Positions 18,397-27,913 of a stretch of DNA of 64,000 nt are shown here, in pieces. A program made the translations under genes and the position numbers. Numbering within the stretch: the first letter of the stretch is position 1; every line of letters begins with the position of its first letter. Below the pieces are notes generated by a model, which was not told where the DNA came from, did no database searches, and saw only the letters and a program-made list of their open reading frames with translations. Origin of the DNA: Bacteroidota bacterium (GTDB lineage: Bacteria > Bacteroidota > Bacteroidia > B-17B0 > Aurantibacillaceae); the NCBI GenBank assembly GCA_030684395.1, contig JAUXTT010000017.1, positions 62,001 to 126,000 of the forward strand. The letters run 5' to 3'.

Positions 18397-19887
18397 ATGA
18401 AGAAAATTATCCTTTCCGTTTTTTCGTTTTTGGCATTAGGCAATGCTTCTTTTGCTCAATTCGAATCAAGTTCATTTTGTAATACCGGACATGGCGGGGC
18501 AACCACATTTGCAACCGATTATCAGGCTACAGGTATTAACCCGGCTAATTTGGGCTGGGATTGGAAATTCGCTAAGAAAAAGTTCGCTATGGGTTACATG
18601 GAGGTTACTTCATCCATATACTCTGATGCGCTTAGCAAAAGTGAATTGAGAGGGGCAGCGGCTGATTTTATGGGTAGTGGAAGTCAGTTTACACAACAAC
18701 AGAAAAAAGATGCCGCACGTAATTTTGCCGAATCCGGGTTTACTTTTAATGCCAATGTAGGTTCATTTGGAGCGGCTTTAACAACTAAAGCTGCAGGTGG
18801 TTTTGCATTCAGGATCAATGATAATTTTCAAGCATATTGCAAAATGGGTACTACAACAGCTGACCTGTTATTCTTAGGAAGAACGTCTTCTGTTTTTGAT
18901 TCATTAGTGATTTATAATTCAGTTACAGGCGATACTTCACAAATTAAGAATTATGAGAACATGAGTCCTGATAGTATTAAAATGGTCCTTTCAGGATACA
19001 CAAATGCCCCAAAATTACTTTCCAAATTATTGAACGGTACTGAGATGACCTTTACCTGGACCCGTGAATACAATTTTTCTTACGGAAGAAAAATATTTGG
19101 CGACAGTACCTTTGCTATGTTCGGTGGAATCGGTTTAAAATATGTACAAGGTTTGGCATTAGTAAATGTGAAATCGGAAAACGAACAATTAAGCGGATAC
19201 AGTTCAATAACACCTGCTTTTGACATTGATTACGGAACGGCTGCAGCACAAGCTAATGAAGTACGCCAGTCAGGTGTTATTCCTAAACCCGTTGGAAAAG
19301 GTTATGGACTTGATTTTGGTTTGAATGTAATTATTGCGAATAAACTAAAGATAGGCGCTGCCCTGATTAATGCCGGTTCAATTAAATGGGACGGAAACGT
19401 GTATACGGTAAAAGATACTTTTATGTATAGCACAACCAACGCAGGTCTGCAGAATTATAACATCTTTGGGCAAATGAAAGATATTTTAGGGAAGAATGGT
19501 TTATTAAAAGTAGAGGGTCAACAAACAATTACAACTAAACTTCCGGGAGTATTTAGAACCGGAGCAAGTATTGAATTGGGTAAATATGCCGAATTGGGTG
19601 TTGATTGTATTTTCCCGCTTGATGGTGACAATCCTGACGTGGTAGGGCAAATTAAAAAACCACTTATTGGTTTTGGTGGCGACTTAAAGCCGGTAAAATG
19701 GTTAAAACTACAAGCAGGTTTCATAACAGGTGGAAACTACAAATACTCTGTGCCAATAGGAATTATTATTGTAGCCAAAGACGGAACTTACGAATGTGGT
19801 GTTGCCTCCCGGGATGCTATCACCTTCTTCACTCAAAACGGACCAACACTTTCTTTGAGTACCGGGTTTTTGAGGTTTAGGTTTTAA
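18397..19887 (+). CDS. DUF5723 family outer-membrane protein
   Basis: A 496-aa protein from the ATG at 18397 (a TTG 15 nt upstream is less likely). After the signal peptide (FLALGNASFAQ) come the early GGATTFATDYQATGINPANLGW motif and a long series of membrane beta-strands ending in FRF, a typical outer-membrane terminus. DUF5723 proteins are barrel-like and found in Bacteroidota; their cargo is unknown. It is monocistronic, flanked by terminators on both sides. Confidence 0.8.
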   Translation: MKKIILSVFSFLALGNASFAQFESSSFCNTGHGGATTFATDYQATGINPANLGWDWKFAKKKFAMGYMEVTSSIYSDALSKSELRGAAADFMGSGSQFTQQQKKDAARNFAESGFTFNANVGSFGAALTTKAAGGFAFRINDNFQAYCKMGTTTADLLFLGRTSSVFDSLVIYNSVTGDTSQIKNYENMSPDSIKMVLSGYTNAPKLLSKLLNGTEMTFTWTREYNFSYGRKIFGDSTFAMFGGIGLKYVQGLALVNVKSENEQLSGYSSITPAFDIDYGTAAAQANEVRQSGVIPKPVGKGYGLDFGLNVIIANKLKIGAALINAGSIKWDGNVYTVKDTFMYSTTNAGLQNYNIFGQMKDILGKNGLLKVEGQQTITTKLPGVFRTGASIELGKYAELGVDCIFPLDGDNPDVVGQIKKPLIGFGGDLKPVKWLKLQAGFITGGNYKYSVPIGIIIVAKDGTYECGVASRDAITFFTQNGPTLSLSTGFLRFRF

Positions 19888-20060
19888 AGGTTCAACACAG
19901 AGGGCGCAGAGATTTAGGAGTTACGCAGAGAGGTATAATTAAATCAATAAATTGATTAGAAAACAAAAAACACATGGCTCATACCATGTGTTTTTTGTTT
20001 ATGCATTCTTAAAACTCTGTGAAACTCTATTCGCTTTGTGTGCTCTGTGTTGAAAGTACT
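19888..20060. repeat. CACAGAG-type interspersed repeat around a terminator
   Basis: The space between convergent genes carries TTCAACACAGAG (19891-19902) and its exact inverse CTCTGTGTTGAA (20043-20054), with CGCAGAG-type words beside them. The same CACAGAG/CTCTGTGTTGAA vocabulary recurs at 28561-28655, so this is an interspersed repeat and not a unique regulatory site. Confidence 0.65.
19961..20000. terminator. Bidirectional terminator between convergent genes
   Basis: A 17-bp perfect stem (19961-19977 with 19984-20000), having an A-rich left end and T-rich right end around CACATGG/CCATGTG. It can terminate the DUF5723 gene and the opposing M1 peptidase gene. Confidence 0.8.
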
Positions 20061-20066
20061 CCTCCC

Positions 20067-22427
20067 TTATTTCTTCCCCGCTGCCTTCTGCATTGGATTA
20101 CCACCTGTACTTTGTCCACGGCCTACAGTCTTTGTTTTGAATACATCAAATTTGGAAGGCGCTTCTTTCATATTCCAGGTATTATTTTTCTCATCAATAT
20201 CGCAAGTTTCTTTATATGGATCTAATAGAATAGATACTACTTCTTTATTCTTTGCAAAGGTCTTCACCACATTCTTTTCATTCTTACGCCATACATAAGC
20301 ATTTATACGATCTATTTCTGTGCTTCCGTCTTTGTAGTTCCATTGAATGATGATTGGCATTACCAATCCACCTTTGTTAGTGAAATTTAATTCGTAAATG
20401 TATTTACTTCCTAATGCATCTTTTGTGTATGCCGAGTCACTAAGAGGTTCCAGGTTTTTGTAACGCTCGTTCCCGATTTTTGTTTTTGTATCCACTGCTT
20501 CAGGCGTGTAGTAGAAATAAAAATCACGCAAACTTGTATCCGCATCCACTAAAAACTTCATTCCTCCTTCTTTGTTACGCACACGTGAAATATGCTCGTA
20601 GTCTTTTACACTTGGTTTAGGATAAGTACTATCGATCTTTACCGGAACTTGTTTATTGTTCACTAGTGTAAATGCTTTAACCGAATCTAAAGAAATATCA
20701 ACCGGTTCAATATCGTAGAACCAACCTCTCCAGAACCAGTCAAGGTCAATACCCGACGCATCTTCCATAGTTCTGAAAAAATCGGAAGGAGTAGGATGTT
20801 TGAATGCCCAACGTTTTGCGTATTCTTTAAATGAATAATCAAACAGTTCTCTTCCCATTACAGTTTCTCGTAAAATATTTAAAGCTGTTGCAGGTTTACC
20901 ATAAGCATTAGGGCCAAACAAAGCGATGTTCTCACTATTTGTCATAATTGGCTCTAACATGTCTTTTGGTAGTTTCATGTAATCAGCCATTTTATTTGCA
21001 GGCCCTCGTTGTGAAGGATAGTTGTTATCAAATTCCTGTTCAGTTAAAAATTGAGTGAAAGTATTTAAACCTTCATCCATCCAACTCCATTGACGCTCAT
21101 CACTGTTAACGATCATCGGGAAAAAGTTGTGACCTACTTCGTGAATGATCACTCCCAGCATTCCATATTTAGTCGCTTCGGTGTAAGTTCCATCTTTTTC
21201 TGTTCTTCCGAAATTAAAACAGATCATTGGATACTCCATACCATTTGCCGCTTCCACACTTTGTGCAACAGGGTACGGATAAGGTATAGTATATTTCGAA
21301 TAGGTTTTAATTGTATGCGCTACTGTTTTAGTAGAATACTTTCTATAAAGAGCATAAGCTTCTTTTGGATAAAAACTCATACACATGATCTTTTTCCCTT
21401 CTACAACTTGTGGCATTGCATCCCAAACAAACTTACGTGAACTTCCCCAGGCAAAATCGCGAACACTGTCGGCTTTAAAAATCCATGTTTTGGTTGTAGT
21501 TACTTTGTTTTTTTCAGCTTTAGTAGCTTCGTCTAATGTTACAACTTCTACCGGTTCTTTTGCTGTTTGCGCTTTTGTCCAGCGTGCTAATTGAGCCGGA
21601 GATAATGTTTGTGCATAATTCATTCCTGTTCCTGTTGCACATACCACGTGATCAGACGGAACGGTAACCTTTACTTTAAAATTTCCGAAAGCCAGTGCAA
21701 ACTCTCCACGGCCTGTAAATTGTTTATTTTGCCATCCCTGATAATCGGAATACACGCACATACGTGGGTACCATTGCGCCATCGTGAATAAGTAGTTTCC
21801 GTCTTCTTCAAAAAATTCATAACCACCACGTCCGCCAGTTTCCAAACGGTTCGATAATTTGTATTTCCATTTTACTTTGAATTTAACCTTAGCTCCAGCT
21901 AATAATGGTTTTGCGAGGTCAACACGCATCATTGTTTGGTTAACCGTATATTTTAATGGTTGTCCTAATTCATCACTAACACTCAGAATCTTTTCTCCAA
22001 GATCTTTTAGTTTTTCTTTCATCATTAAGCCATTCACATCATCAGAAGTAATTGGATCTGCTATTTTATTATTATCAAAATAATTATTGTCCCCATTTGG
22101 GTCGTGCTGATTCTCATCTAACTGCAACCATAAATAAGTTAATTTATCCGGAGAGTTATTATGATAGGTAATGAACTCTGATCCGTTAAGAGTCAATGTT
22201 TTTTCATCCAGTGTTGCTTCAATATCATAATCTGCTTTTTGCTGCCAGTATTTATGCCCCGGCGCACCGGATGCAGCACGATACACATTGGCATCAGGAA
22301 GTATAGTTCCTAATTGTTCAAATTTATTTCCATGATTGGAAGTTGGATTATTTTTAATGTTCTGCGCATTAGTTATAACAACCGATACAACCAGTACAAA
22401 TAAAATTATATGTTTCATCTTCTTCAT
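20067..22427 (-). CDS. M1-family zinc metallopeptidase
   Basis: A 786-aa aminopeptidase-like enzyme with a signal peptide (IILFVLVVSVVITNAQ). The N-terminal beta-rich part precedes a gluzincin domain with the zinc motif HEVGH at 429-433 and the third ligand Glu452 in WMDEGLN, exactly HExxH-x18-E. The exopeptidase GxMEN-type motif is replaced here by NGMEYPMICF. It should act in the periplasm on peptides. HupE ends 3 nt upstream in the same direction, and a DUF6702 gene is divergent; this trio recurs in Bacteroidota. A Met three codons later is an alternative start. Confidence 0.92.
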   Translation of the reverse strand: MKKMKHIILFVLVVSVVITNAQNIKNNPTSNHGNKFEQLGTILPDANVYRAASGAPGHKYWQQKADYDIEATLDEKTLTLNGSEFITYHNNSPDKLTYLWLQLDENQHDPNGDNNYFDNNKIADPITSDDVNGLMMKEKLKDLGEKILSVSDELGQPLKYTVNQTMMRVDLAKPLLAGAKVKFKVKWKYKLSNRLETGGRGGYEFFEEDGNYLFTMAQWYPRMCVYSDYQGWQNKQFTGRGEFALAFGNFKVKVTVPSDHVVCATGTGMNYAQTLSPAQLARWTKAQTAKEPVEVVTLDEATKAEKNKVTTTKTWIFKADSVRDFAWGSSRKFVWDAMPQVVEGKKIMCMSFYPKEAYALYRKYSTKTVAHTIKTYSKYTIPYPYPVAQSVEAANGMEYPMICFNFGRTEKDGTYTEATKYGMLGVIIHEVGHNFFPMIVNSDERQWSWMDEGLNTFTQFLTEQEFDNNYPSQRGPANKMADYMKLPKDMLEPIMTNSENIALFGPNAYGKPATALNILRETVMGRELFDYSFKEYAKRWAFKHPTPSDFFRTMEDASGIDLDWFWRGWFYDIEPVDISLDSVKAFTLVNNKQVPVKIDSTYPKPSVKDYEHISRVRNKEGGMKFLVDADTSLRDFYFYYTPEAVDTKTKIGNERYKNLEPLSDSAYTKDALGSKYIYELNFTNKGGLVMPIIIQWNYKDGSTEIDRINAYVWRKNEKNVVKTFAKNKEVVSILLDPYKETCDIDEKNNTWNMKEAPSKFDVFKTKTVGRGQSTGGNPMQKAAGKK

Positions 22428-22430
22428 TTT

Positions 22431-23003
22431 TTAAATTCGTTCTAAAAACATCACACTTGCAATTCCAAATACAGCTGAGGACACAAAGAAAACAAAGTTC
22501 TTTTTTTCCACTCTGCAAAAACGTTCCAAAAATACTGAAATTAACAGCACGACAGCCACAATTATCAATTGTCCCACTTCTAAGCCCAGATTAAAAGAAA
22601 ACAAGGGACTAACAATACTTTCTTCTCTACCAAGCATGGATTTCAACAGATAAGAGAAACCCATTCCGTGTATCAATCCAAAAAAAAGTGCCAAAATATA
22701 ATTGAAGGAGATGGCTTTAAGTGATTTATTCCGCTTACTGAGATTAAAAACACACGTCAATAATATAGTTAGTGGAATCATCCATTCAATTGTCTTTTGC
22801 GGAATCCTGATAATATTTAAGGTGCTCAAAGCAAGAATTAATGAATGTCCGATGGTAAATGCAGTTATTAATACCAGTAGTTTTCTCCATTCCGACAAGG
22901 GAAATAAAACACTCAACACAATAACATAACAAATATGGTCATAACCCTGCAAATCGAGGATGTGTTCAAAGCCGGTAGAAAACCATAACGTAAAGTCGTT
23001 CAT
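22431..23003 (-). CDS. HupE/UreJ-like membrane protein
   Basis: A 190-aa protein with six or so membrane segments. The N-terminal FEHILDLQGYDHICYVIVL and the FTIGHSLILAL motif, each with His residues, are the mark of HupE/UreJ-2-type proteins, linked in other bacteria to nickel or cobalt supply. Together with the M1 peptidase gene (3-nt gap) it forms an operon. The metal is not deducible from the sequence. Only 40 nt separate its start from the divergent DUF6702 gene, so the promoters are back to back. Confidence 0.8.
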   Translation of the reverse strand: MNDFTLWFSTGFEHILDLQGYDHICYVIVLSVLFPLSEWRKLLVLITAFTIGHSLILALSTLNIIRIPQKTIEWMIPLTILLTCVFNLSKRNKSLKAISFNYILALFFGLIHGMGFSYLLKSMLGREESIVSPLFSFNLGLEVGQLIIVAVVLLISVFLERFCRVEKKNFVFFVSSAVFGIASVMFLERI

Positions 23004-23043
23004 TAATTTTTTTATCTTTGGTATTGCAATTTACCAAATATCT

Positions 23044-23565
23044 ATGGGCAGGAACGGAAATTTTATACGTACGGCAAAAATGTGGTTTGTATGCGCAATA
23101 GGCTTGTTGCTTTGTTCTTTTATGCACCCATATTTTGTAAGTACAACTGAAATCAACTTTAATTCTGCCGGAAAAACAATTGAAATTACCTGTAGAATGT
23201 TTACTGATAATATAGAAGATGCACTCGAGAAAAAATATAAAAAGGGAATAGATATTCTACATCCCAAAGACAAAAAAGAAGTAGAAAAGCTATTACATGA
23301 ATACATCAACGATCATTTAAAAATTAAAATAAATGGTCAGGTTTATGCCATGGAGATCATCGGCTTCGAAAAGGAAGAAGATGCGATCTGGACCTATCTT
23401 GAAATAAAAAAAGATCTTCTTCCCAAAAAGGTAAGCATTGAAAACACATTATTATATGAACATTTACCTAAACAAGTGAACATGGTTCATGTAACCGTAA
23501 ATGGGGCAAACAGGCAAAGTTCAAAAGTCACTAATCCAGATGAAGAAATTAATTTCAACTTCTAA
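23044..23565 (+). CDS. DUF6702 family protein
   Basis: A 173-aa protein; the ATG at 23044 (MGRNGNFIRTAKMWF) is chosen over an upstream start lying within the divergent promoter region. A hydrophobic segment (about 12-25) ends in FMHPYFVSTTEINFNSAGKT, the conserved opening of DUF6702. A compact alpha/beta exported domain follows with ALEKKYKKGIDILHPKDKKE. Function is unknown, but it is a steady neighbour of M1 peptidase and HupE genes in Bacteroidota. Confidence 0.75.
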   Translation: MGRNGNFIRTAKMWFVCAIGLLLCSFMHPYFVSTTEINFNSAGKTIEITCRMFTDNIEDALEKKYKKGIDILHPKDKKEVEKLLHEYINDHLKIKINGQVYAMEIIGFEKEEDAIWTYLEIKKDLLPKKVSIENTLLYEHLPKQVNMVHVTVNGANRQSSKVTNPDEEINFNF

Positions 23566-23578
23566 AATATAGAATAGC

Positions 23579-24550
23579 ATGAAAAAACAATTGTTTATTG
23601 CACTTATTACGTTGGTTCCTTTCGGAAAGAATATACATGCGCAGTGGGCACCCATAAAAGGGACAAATAAAAGTAGTGTGCTTTGTATGGCCTCAACCGG
23701 TTCGGAACTTTTTGCAGGCACTATGGATAAAGGTATACTCTCATCAATAGATAATGGCATAACCTGGAAACTAAGCAACAAAGGTTTGCAAAAAGGGAAA
23801 TGCAATAATATTGAAGCAATCGTTGCAAAAAAAGAAGGGGTATTTTCAGTAGGTTGTTCAGGCATATTTTCTTCAACAGATAATGGTGCTACCTGGAAAG
23901 AAGGCAATATAAATTACACCACACTTCTTATACAATCAATCGCTTCCAAAGGTTCAATGATGATTGTAGGTGGATACGGTGATGGAATTTTTATTTCAAA
24001 GGACAATGGAAAAACATGGAAAAAATCCAATAATGGTCTTACCGATAAATTTGTAACATCTGTTGCATTTGGTGAAAACGCGATTTTCGCAGGAACAAAC
24101 AAAGGAGGTTTTTTCATTTCCACAGATAACGGGGAATCCTGGGTCACTTCAAATACCGGATTGCCAGTAGCAAAGTCTGTTAAGTCTCTGTATGTTGTTG
24201 GAAACACCATTTACGCAGGAACAGATGGTGGTGGTGTAAATATTTTCTCAACCGCTCCTGAAGGAGACGGTGTTTATGTTTCAACCGACAACGGCGCAAC
24301 TTGGGCTGCGGCAAATAAAGGAATTGAAAAAAAAACTGTTCAGTTTATTTCCGGCAGTGGTGATCATGTTTTTGCTGTATTAAAAAGCGGAAAATTATTT
24401 TATTATAATAGTAAAGCACAGGCTTGGACTGAAGTGATCAATGACTTTCCAAAAGAAACATATGTAAATACTGTTTTTATGAAGGGAACTAATGTTTATG
24501 TTGGAACTAACAATGGTATTTTTTTAAATAACACTTTAATAATTAAATAA
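23579..24550 (+). CDS. Exported BNR/Ycf48-like propeller protein
   Basis: A 323-aa protein with a signal peptide (IALITLVPFGKNIHAQ) and at least five beta-propeller blades marked by the Asp-box words SSIDNGITWK, SSTDNGATWKEG, SKDNGKTWKKS, STDNGESWVTS and STDNGATWAAA. Asp-box propellers occur in sialidases and in the Ycf48-type assembly factors, but no sialidase catalytic residues are visible, so an exported binding or scaffold role is more likely. It starts 13 nt after the DUF6702 stop and may be cotranscribed with it. Confidence 0.7.
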   Translation: MKKQLFIALITLVPFGKNIHAQWAPIKGTNKSSVLCMASTGSELFAGTMDKGILSSIDNGITWKLSNKGLQKGKCNNIEAIVAKKEGVFSVGCSGIFSSTDNGATWKEGNINYTTLLIQSIASKGSMMIVGGYGDGIFISKDNGKTWKKSNNGLTDKFVTSVAFGENAIFAGTNKGGFFISTDNGESWVTSNTGLPVAKSVKSLYVVGNTIYAGTDGGGVNIFSTAPEGDGVYVSTDNGATWAAANKGIEKKTVQFISGSGDHVFAVLKSGKLFYYNSKAQAWTEVINDFPKETYVNTVFMKGTNVYVGTNNGIFLNNTLIIK

Positions 24551-24561
24551 GAACCAGTATT

Positions 24562-25269
24562 ATGTCAACACAAGAATCAAAAACAGACAAAATATTATTT
24601 GTAGATATTGAAACAGCCCCACTCATTTATCATTACAAGGACCTTGATGGACAAGGAAAAAAACTATGGGACAAAAAATGGCAATACTCTCCGGAGATCA
24701 GTCCTGAAGAACGATATAACAAAGCAGGGATCTTTGCAGAATTTGCAAAAGTAGTTTGTATCTCTTTTGGGAATTTCCATGGAGGTAAATTTTATGCAAA
24801 GTCAATTTATGGTCACGATGAGAAACAATTACTGACATCTTTTGCTGAGTATCTGACTAAATTCTACAATACTGATCTGCATAATTTATGTGCACACAAC
24901 GGCAAAGAATTTGATTTCCCTTTTTTGTGCAGAAGAATGTTAATCAATGGAGTTCAGATCCCGAAGATCCTCTCCATTTCAGGAAAAAAACCATGGGATG
25001 TAAAACTACTCGACACATTAGAAATGTGGAAGTTCGGTGATTATAAGAATTTCACTTCATTGGATCTCCTGGCACACGTGTTTGGTTTACCATCTCCAAA
25101 AGGTGAAATAGATGGAAGCGATGTAGCAAGAACTTATTGGGAAGAAAAAGATCTGGAGAAAATAAAAGACTATTGTTTACGTGATGTGGTTACATTAGCA
25201 AGTGTTTATTGTATTATGAATAATGTTGCCCCTGTTTCGGATGAACAGCTTATATTTGCGACTGTATAG
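24562..25269 (+). CDS. Predicted 3'-5' exonuclease, PolB-like DEDD family
   Basis: A 235-aa RNase H-fold protein. Motif I is LFVDIETAP (near residue 14), motif II AHNGKEFDFPFL (near 113), and motif III YCLRDVVTLASVY near the C-terminus, giving the Y-x3-D form of the DEDD catalytic set. This matches the stand-alone predicted PolB-like exonucleases. It would degrade single-stranded or mismatched 3' ends. It follows the propeller gene by 11 nt and is followed by a strong GC-rich hairpin. Confidence 0.85.
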   Translation: MSTQESKTDKILFVDIETAPLIYHYKDLDGQGKKLWDKKWQYSPEISPEERYNKAGIFAEFAKVVCISFGNFHGGKFYAKSIYGHDEKQLLTSFAEYLTKFYNTDLHNLCAHNGKEFDFPFLCRRMLINGVQIPKILSISGKKPWDVKLLDTLEMWKFGDYKNFTSLDLLAHVFGLPSPKGEIDGSDVARTYWEEKDLEKIKDYCLRDVVTLASVYCIMNNVAPVSDEQLIFATV

Positions 25270-25278
25270 TTTCCCGCA

Positions 25279-25307
25279 CCCGCCCGAACTGCGTTCAGTC
25301 GGGCGGG
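25279..25307. terminator. GC-rich hairpin
   Basis: CCCGCCCG...CGGGCGGG with an inner ACTG/CAGT stem (CGTT loop, one bulged A). It stands out in AT-rich surroundings. It lies 10 nt after the exonuclease stop and probably terminates that transcript. Confidence 0.6.
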
Positions 25308-25336
25308 GATTTCACAGATGTCCGCTGAACTAAGAA

Positions 25337-25504
25337 ATGGTTAAAATGAAAATTGAGAGAATAAATGACAAATTTGTAATTAGCATCTCTAAGGTTCGTT
25401 TTCCAAGCTCAGCAATTAATAGTCTAATAAAGTATGTCAAAGAAATTGAGGAGGCTGACAACAAAAAGCGTTTAAAAAAGGAACAACGGAAGAAGAGTTT
25501 ATGA
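25337..25504 (+). CDS. Small basic protein coupled to gpsA
   Basis: A 55-aa ORF beginning MVKMKIERINDKFVISISK and ending KKRLKKEQRKKSL, so the tail is strongly basic and helical. Its TGA overlaps the gpsA start as ATGA, the signature of translational coupling. No family is recognised. The N-terminal half looks like a short beta-alpha unit of a small regulator or antitoxin-like protein, but that is only a resemblance. Confidence 0.5.
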   Translation: MVKMKIERINDKFVISISKVRFPSSAINSLIKYVKEIEEADNKKRLKKEQRKKSL

Positions 25505-26499
25505 GCGATCAAAAGAAAATATCAGTAATAGGAAGTGGAAGCTGGGCAACTGCATTAACAAAGATCTTGTTAAACAATGCTCCGGAGCTTTGTTGGTACA
25601 ACAGAAAAGAAGAGGATATTGATTATATTAAAAAATACAAACACAATCCGCGCTATTTATCGTCAGTTGAGTTTGATGTAAGTAAATTAAAACTCACTTC
25701 AAGTGTAGAAGAAGCTGTTAAGTACGCTGATATTGTTATTTTGGCTGTACCTTCCGCGTTTTGTAACGAAACATTAAAAAGCCTTCCTGCTGATGCTTTG
25801 CGAAACAAATTGGTTTTCTCTGCTATTAAAGGAATTATTCCTGAACATAATTTAATTGTGGGTGAATACCTTAATACGCTGTGGAGTGTTCCCTTAAGTA
25901 ATATTGGTGTTATCACCGGTCCATGCCATGCAGAGGAAGTTGCCATGGAAAAACTTTCGTACTTAACCATTGCTTGTAACGAAACTTCCAATGCAGATAT
26001 ATTAGCAGGGATGATGCGTTGCCGTTATATTAAAGTTACTTCCAGCGATGATATTTATGGAACAGAATATTCGGCTGTACTTAAAAATGTTGTAGCAGTA
26101 GCGGGTGGAATATGTCACGGCTTGGGATATGGAGATAATTTTTTGAGTGTACTCGTATCTAATGCAATTCAGGAAATAGAACGATTTGTGAAAGTGGTTC
26201 ATCCGATCGACAGAGATATAAAAGCTTCGGCTTATTTGGGAGATCTTTTGGTAACCGCCTACTCTCAATTTAGTCGTAACCGTATGTTCGGTACCATGCT
26301 TGGAAAAGGTTATTCCGTTAAAATGGCTCAACTGGAAATGAACATGATCGCTGAAGGTTATTATGCTGTAAAGTGTGTTCACGAAATCAACCAGAAATAC
26401 AAAGTAGATATGCCGATCGTAGACGCTGTATATAATATAGTGTATGAAAAGATCGCTCCGGCTATTGAGATCAGATTGCTGACGGAGAAATTGAGTTAA
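25501..26499 (+). CDS. gpsA: Glycerol-3-phosphate dehydrogenase [NAD(P)+]
   Basis: A 332-aa cytosolic enzyme that reduces dihydroxyacetone phosphate to sn-glycerol 3-phosphate for phospholipid synthesis. The Rossmann motif GSGSWATALTKIL is near the N-terminus. ITGPCHAEEVA contains the substrate-binding segment, and the catalytic Lys lies in YSAVLKNVVAVAGGICHGLG. The C-terminal helical domain is complete (GKGYSVKMAQLEMNMIAEGYY). Length matches the family. It overlaps the 55-aa ORF by 4 nt. Confidence 0.95.
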   Translation: MSDQKKISVIGSGSWATALTKILLNNAPELCWYNRKEEDIDYIKKYKHNPRYLSSVEFDVSKLKLTSSVEEAVKYADIVILAVPSAFCNETLKSLPADALRNKLVFSAIKGIIPEHNLIVGEYLNTLWSVPLSNIGVITGPCHAEEVAMEKLSYLTIACNETSNADILAGMMRCRYIKVTSSDDIYGTEYSAVLKNVVAVAGGICHGLGYGDNFLSVLVSNAIQEIERFVKVVHPIDRDIKASAYLGDLLVTAYSQFSRNRMFGTMLGKGYSVKMAQLEMNMIAEGYYAVKCVHEINQKYKVDMPIVDAVYNIVYEKIAPAIEIRLLTEKLS

Positions 26500-26762
26500 A
26501 ATCGTTCTAATTTTCAATCAGTTACGATTTGAAAAATTATTCCCTATTCATTTCCAGTCAGTTAATAAATCCTCACAAATTCAATTTTTTAACCCTATAA
26601 TTTCCAGTAAATTAGCTTCTTGTGGCCGATTGTACTATCAGTAAACCTGAGGAATTTAGTACATTCGTTACCCCGTTTTGAGTTCTTGAATTCAAACCTT
26701 GACAAAGCTTGCTTTCGTCGATACGGAGTAAAAATACTGCTACGCATTATTTTTTGGTTGAA
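26500..26762 (+). other. Intergenic region upstream of the HU/SPOR gene
   Basis: No gene, RNA or strong hairpin is seen in this 263-nt space. An open frame from 26709 runs into the next gene but its first 18 codons do not resemble the conserved start of that protein. Confidence 0.4.
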
Positions 26763-27821
26763 ATGGAAAAAGAATTAGGCATATATATAAGTGAGCTTCT
26801 GTATAAGAACGAATGTGTGATCATTCCACGCTTTGGTGGATTTGTTGCCCGTCACGTTCCTGCAAAGATCAACGAAGATGGTTCGCTTGTTTCTCCTCCA
26901 TCCAAATCGGTACTGTTCAACCGTAATTTACAAAACAACGATGGCCTGCTTGTAAACTTCATAATGGAGCAACGTTCCATTTCTTATGATGAAGCAAGTA
27001 GTATGTGTAATTCTTTTTCAGAAGCATGTGAACAAACTTTATTCTCTGCTCAACGATTAGAATTGAACGAGGTTGGTGTGTTTTATCTGGATAACGAAAA
27101 AAATATTCAATTCGAACCACAGAACAACATCAATTATCTAATTGAGGCTTTTGGATTGTTCCCTCTTTCAGCTACTCCATTGATAGGAGAGCAAACGGCT
27201 CAGATCATTGAGTTGAAAGACAGAACGATTGTTACTACAGAAAAAACTACCCGTCAAAAATATTTGCGTATCGCGGCTGTAGCTATTACAGTTCCAATAT
27301 TGGCGATTGGTATTTTGGTTTCTTTAAATAACGACAGACTTAGAAATACAGTAACAGCCACATTCGGCTTTGGCAAGGATAAAACATACTCGGCTGTTGA
27401 TTATAAAAAACAAGTTTACAATTTTGAACGTCCTGCTTTATCAGATGTTGCAACCGATGCAAATGGATATGCCGGAATAAAACTTACACCTGAATCTAAC
27501 AGTTATGTATTTGTTAATGTAAGCGATACCATTACTGCTGATAAAACTGCAGTGAAAAAGGTATTACACGCTTATTCAAAAAGCAATTCAGTTTCAGGAG
27601 GCAAATATAAGATCGTTGTTGGTTGTTTTTCTGTTGAAGAAAACGCTCAACGTTTGGTAAACACACTCCACGACCGAAAGCTGAATGCCTCCATTGCAGG
27701 CTTAAACAAAAACGGGTTACATATTGTAAGTGCAGGCTCTTCCAATAATATGGATGAAGCGCGCCAGTTATTGCAACAAGTCCGCCAAAGCTATCCTAGT
27801 GCATGGCTAATGGGGGAGTAA
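26763..27821 (+). CDS. HU-like/SPOR-domain membrane protein
   Basis: A 352-aa protein; ATG at 26763 opens the conserved MEKELGIYISELLYKNECVI. Residues 1-75 resemble the HU-like domain (CCDC81-type) of Bacteroidota (IPRFGGFVARHVPA, VLFNRNLQNNDGLL). One membrane segment lies at about 174-193, then a linker and a C-terminal SPOR domain (YKIVVGCFSVEENAQRLVNTL, ending near YPSAWLMGE). SPOR domains bind denuded peptidoglycan at the septum; the cytosolic HU part may bind DNA or protein. Role in division is likely but inferred. Confidence 0.85.
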   Translation: MEKELGIYISELLYKNECVIIPRFGGFVARHVPAKINEDGSLVSPPSKSVLFNRNLQNNDGLLVNFIMEQRSISYDEASSMCNSFSEACEQTLFSAQRLELNEVGVFYLDNEKNIQFEPQNNINYLIEAFGLFPLSATPLIGEQTAQIIELKDRTIVTTEKTTRQKYLRIAAVAITVPILAIGILVSLNNDRLRNTVTATFGFGKDKTYSAVDYKKQVYNFERPALSDVATDANGYAGIKLTPESNSYVFVNVSDTITADKTAVKKVLHAYSKSNSVSGGKYKIVVGCFSVEENAQRLVNTLHDRKLNASIAGLNKNGLHIVSAGSSNNMDEARQLLQQVRQSYPSAWLMGE

Positions 27822-27837
27822 GGAATTTCTGATTTTA

Positions 27838-27902
27838 GATGTTTGATTTCTGATTTTTTTCCTATTACTTTACCCTAAATCTGAAATCATAAATCAAACA
27901 TC
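27838..27902. repeat. Inverted repeat between two plus-strand genes
   Basis: GATGTTTGATTT (27838-27849) and its exact inverse AAATCAAACATC (27891-27902) with further TGATTT/AAATC words inside. It could fold as a long AT-rich hairpin and may act as a terminator after the SPOR gene. Confidence 0.5.
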
Positions 27903-27913
27903 ATAATTTAGGC

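Noticed and set aside
26002-26517. A 171-aa minus-strand ORF
   Set aside because: It is wholly antisense to the C-terminal half of gpsA, a clear gene.
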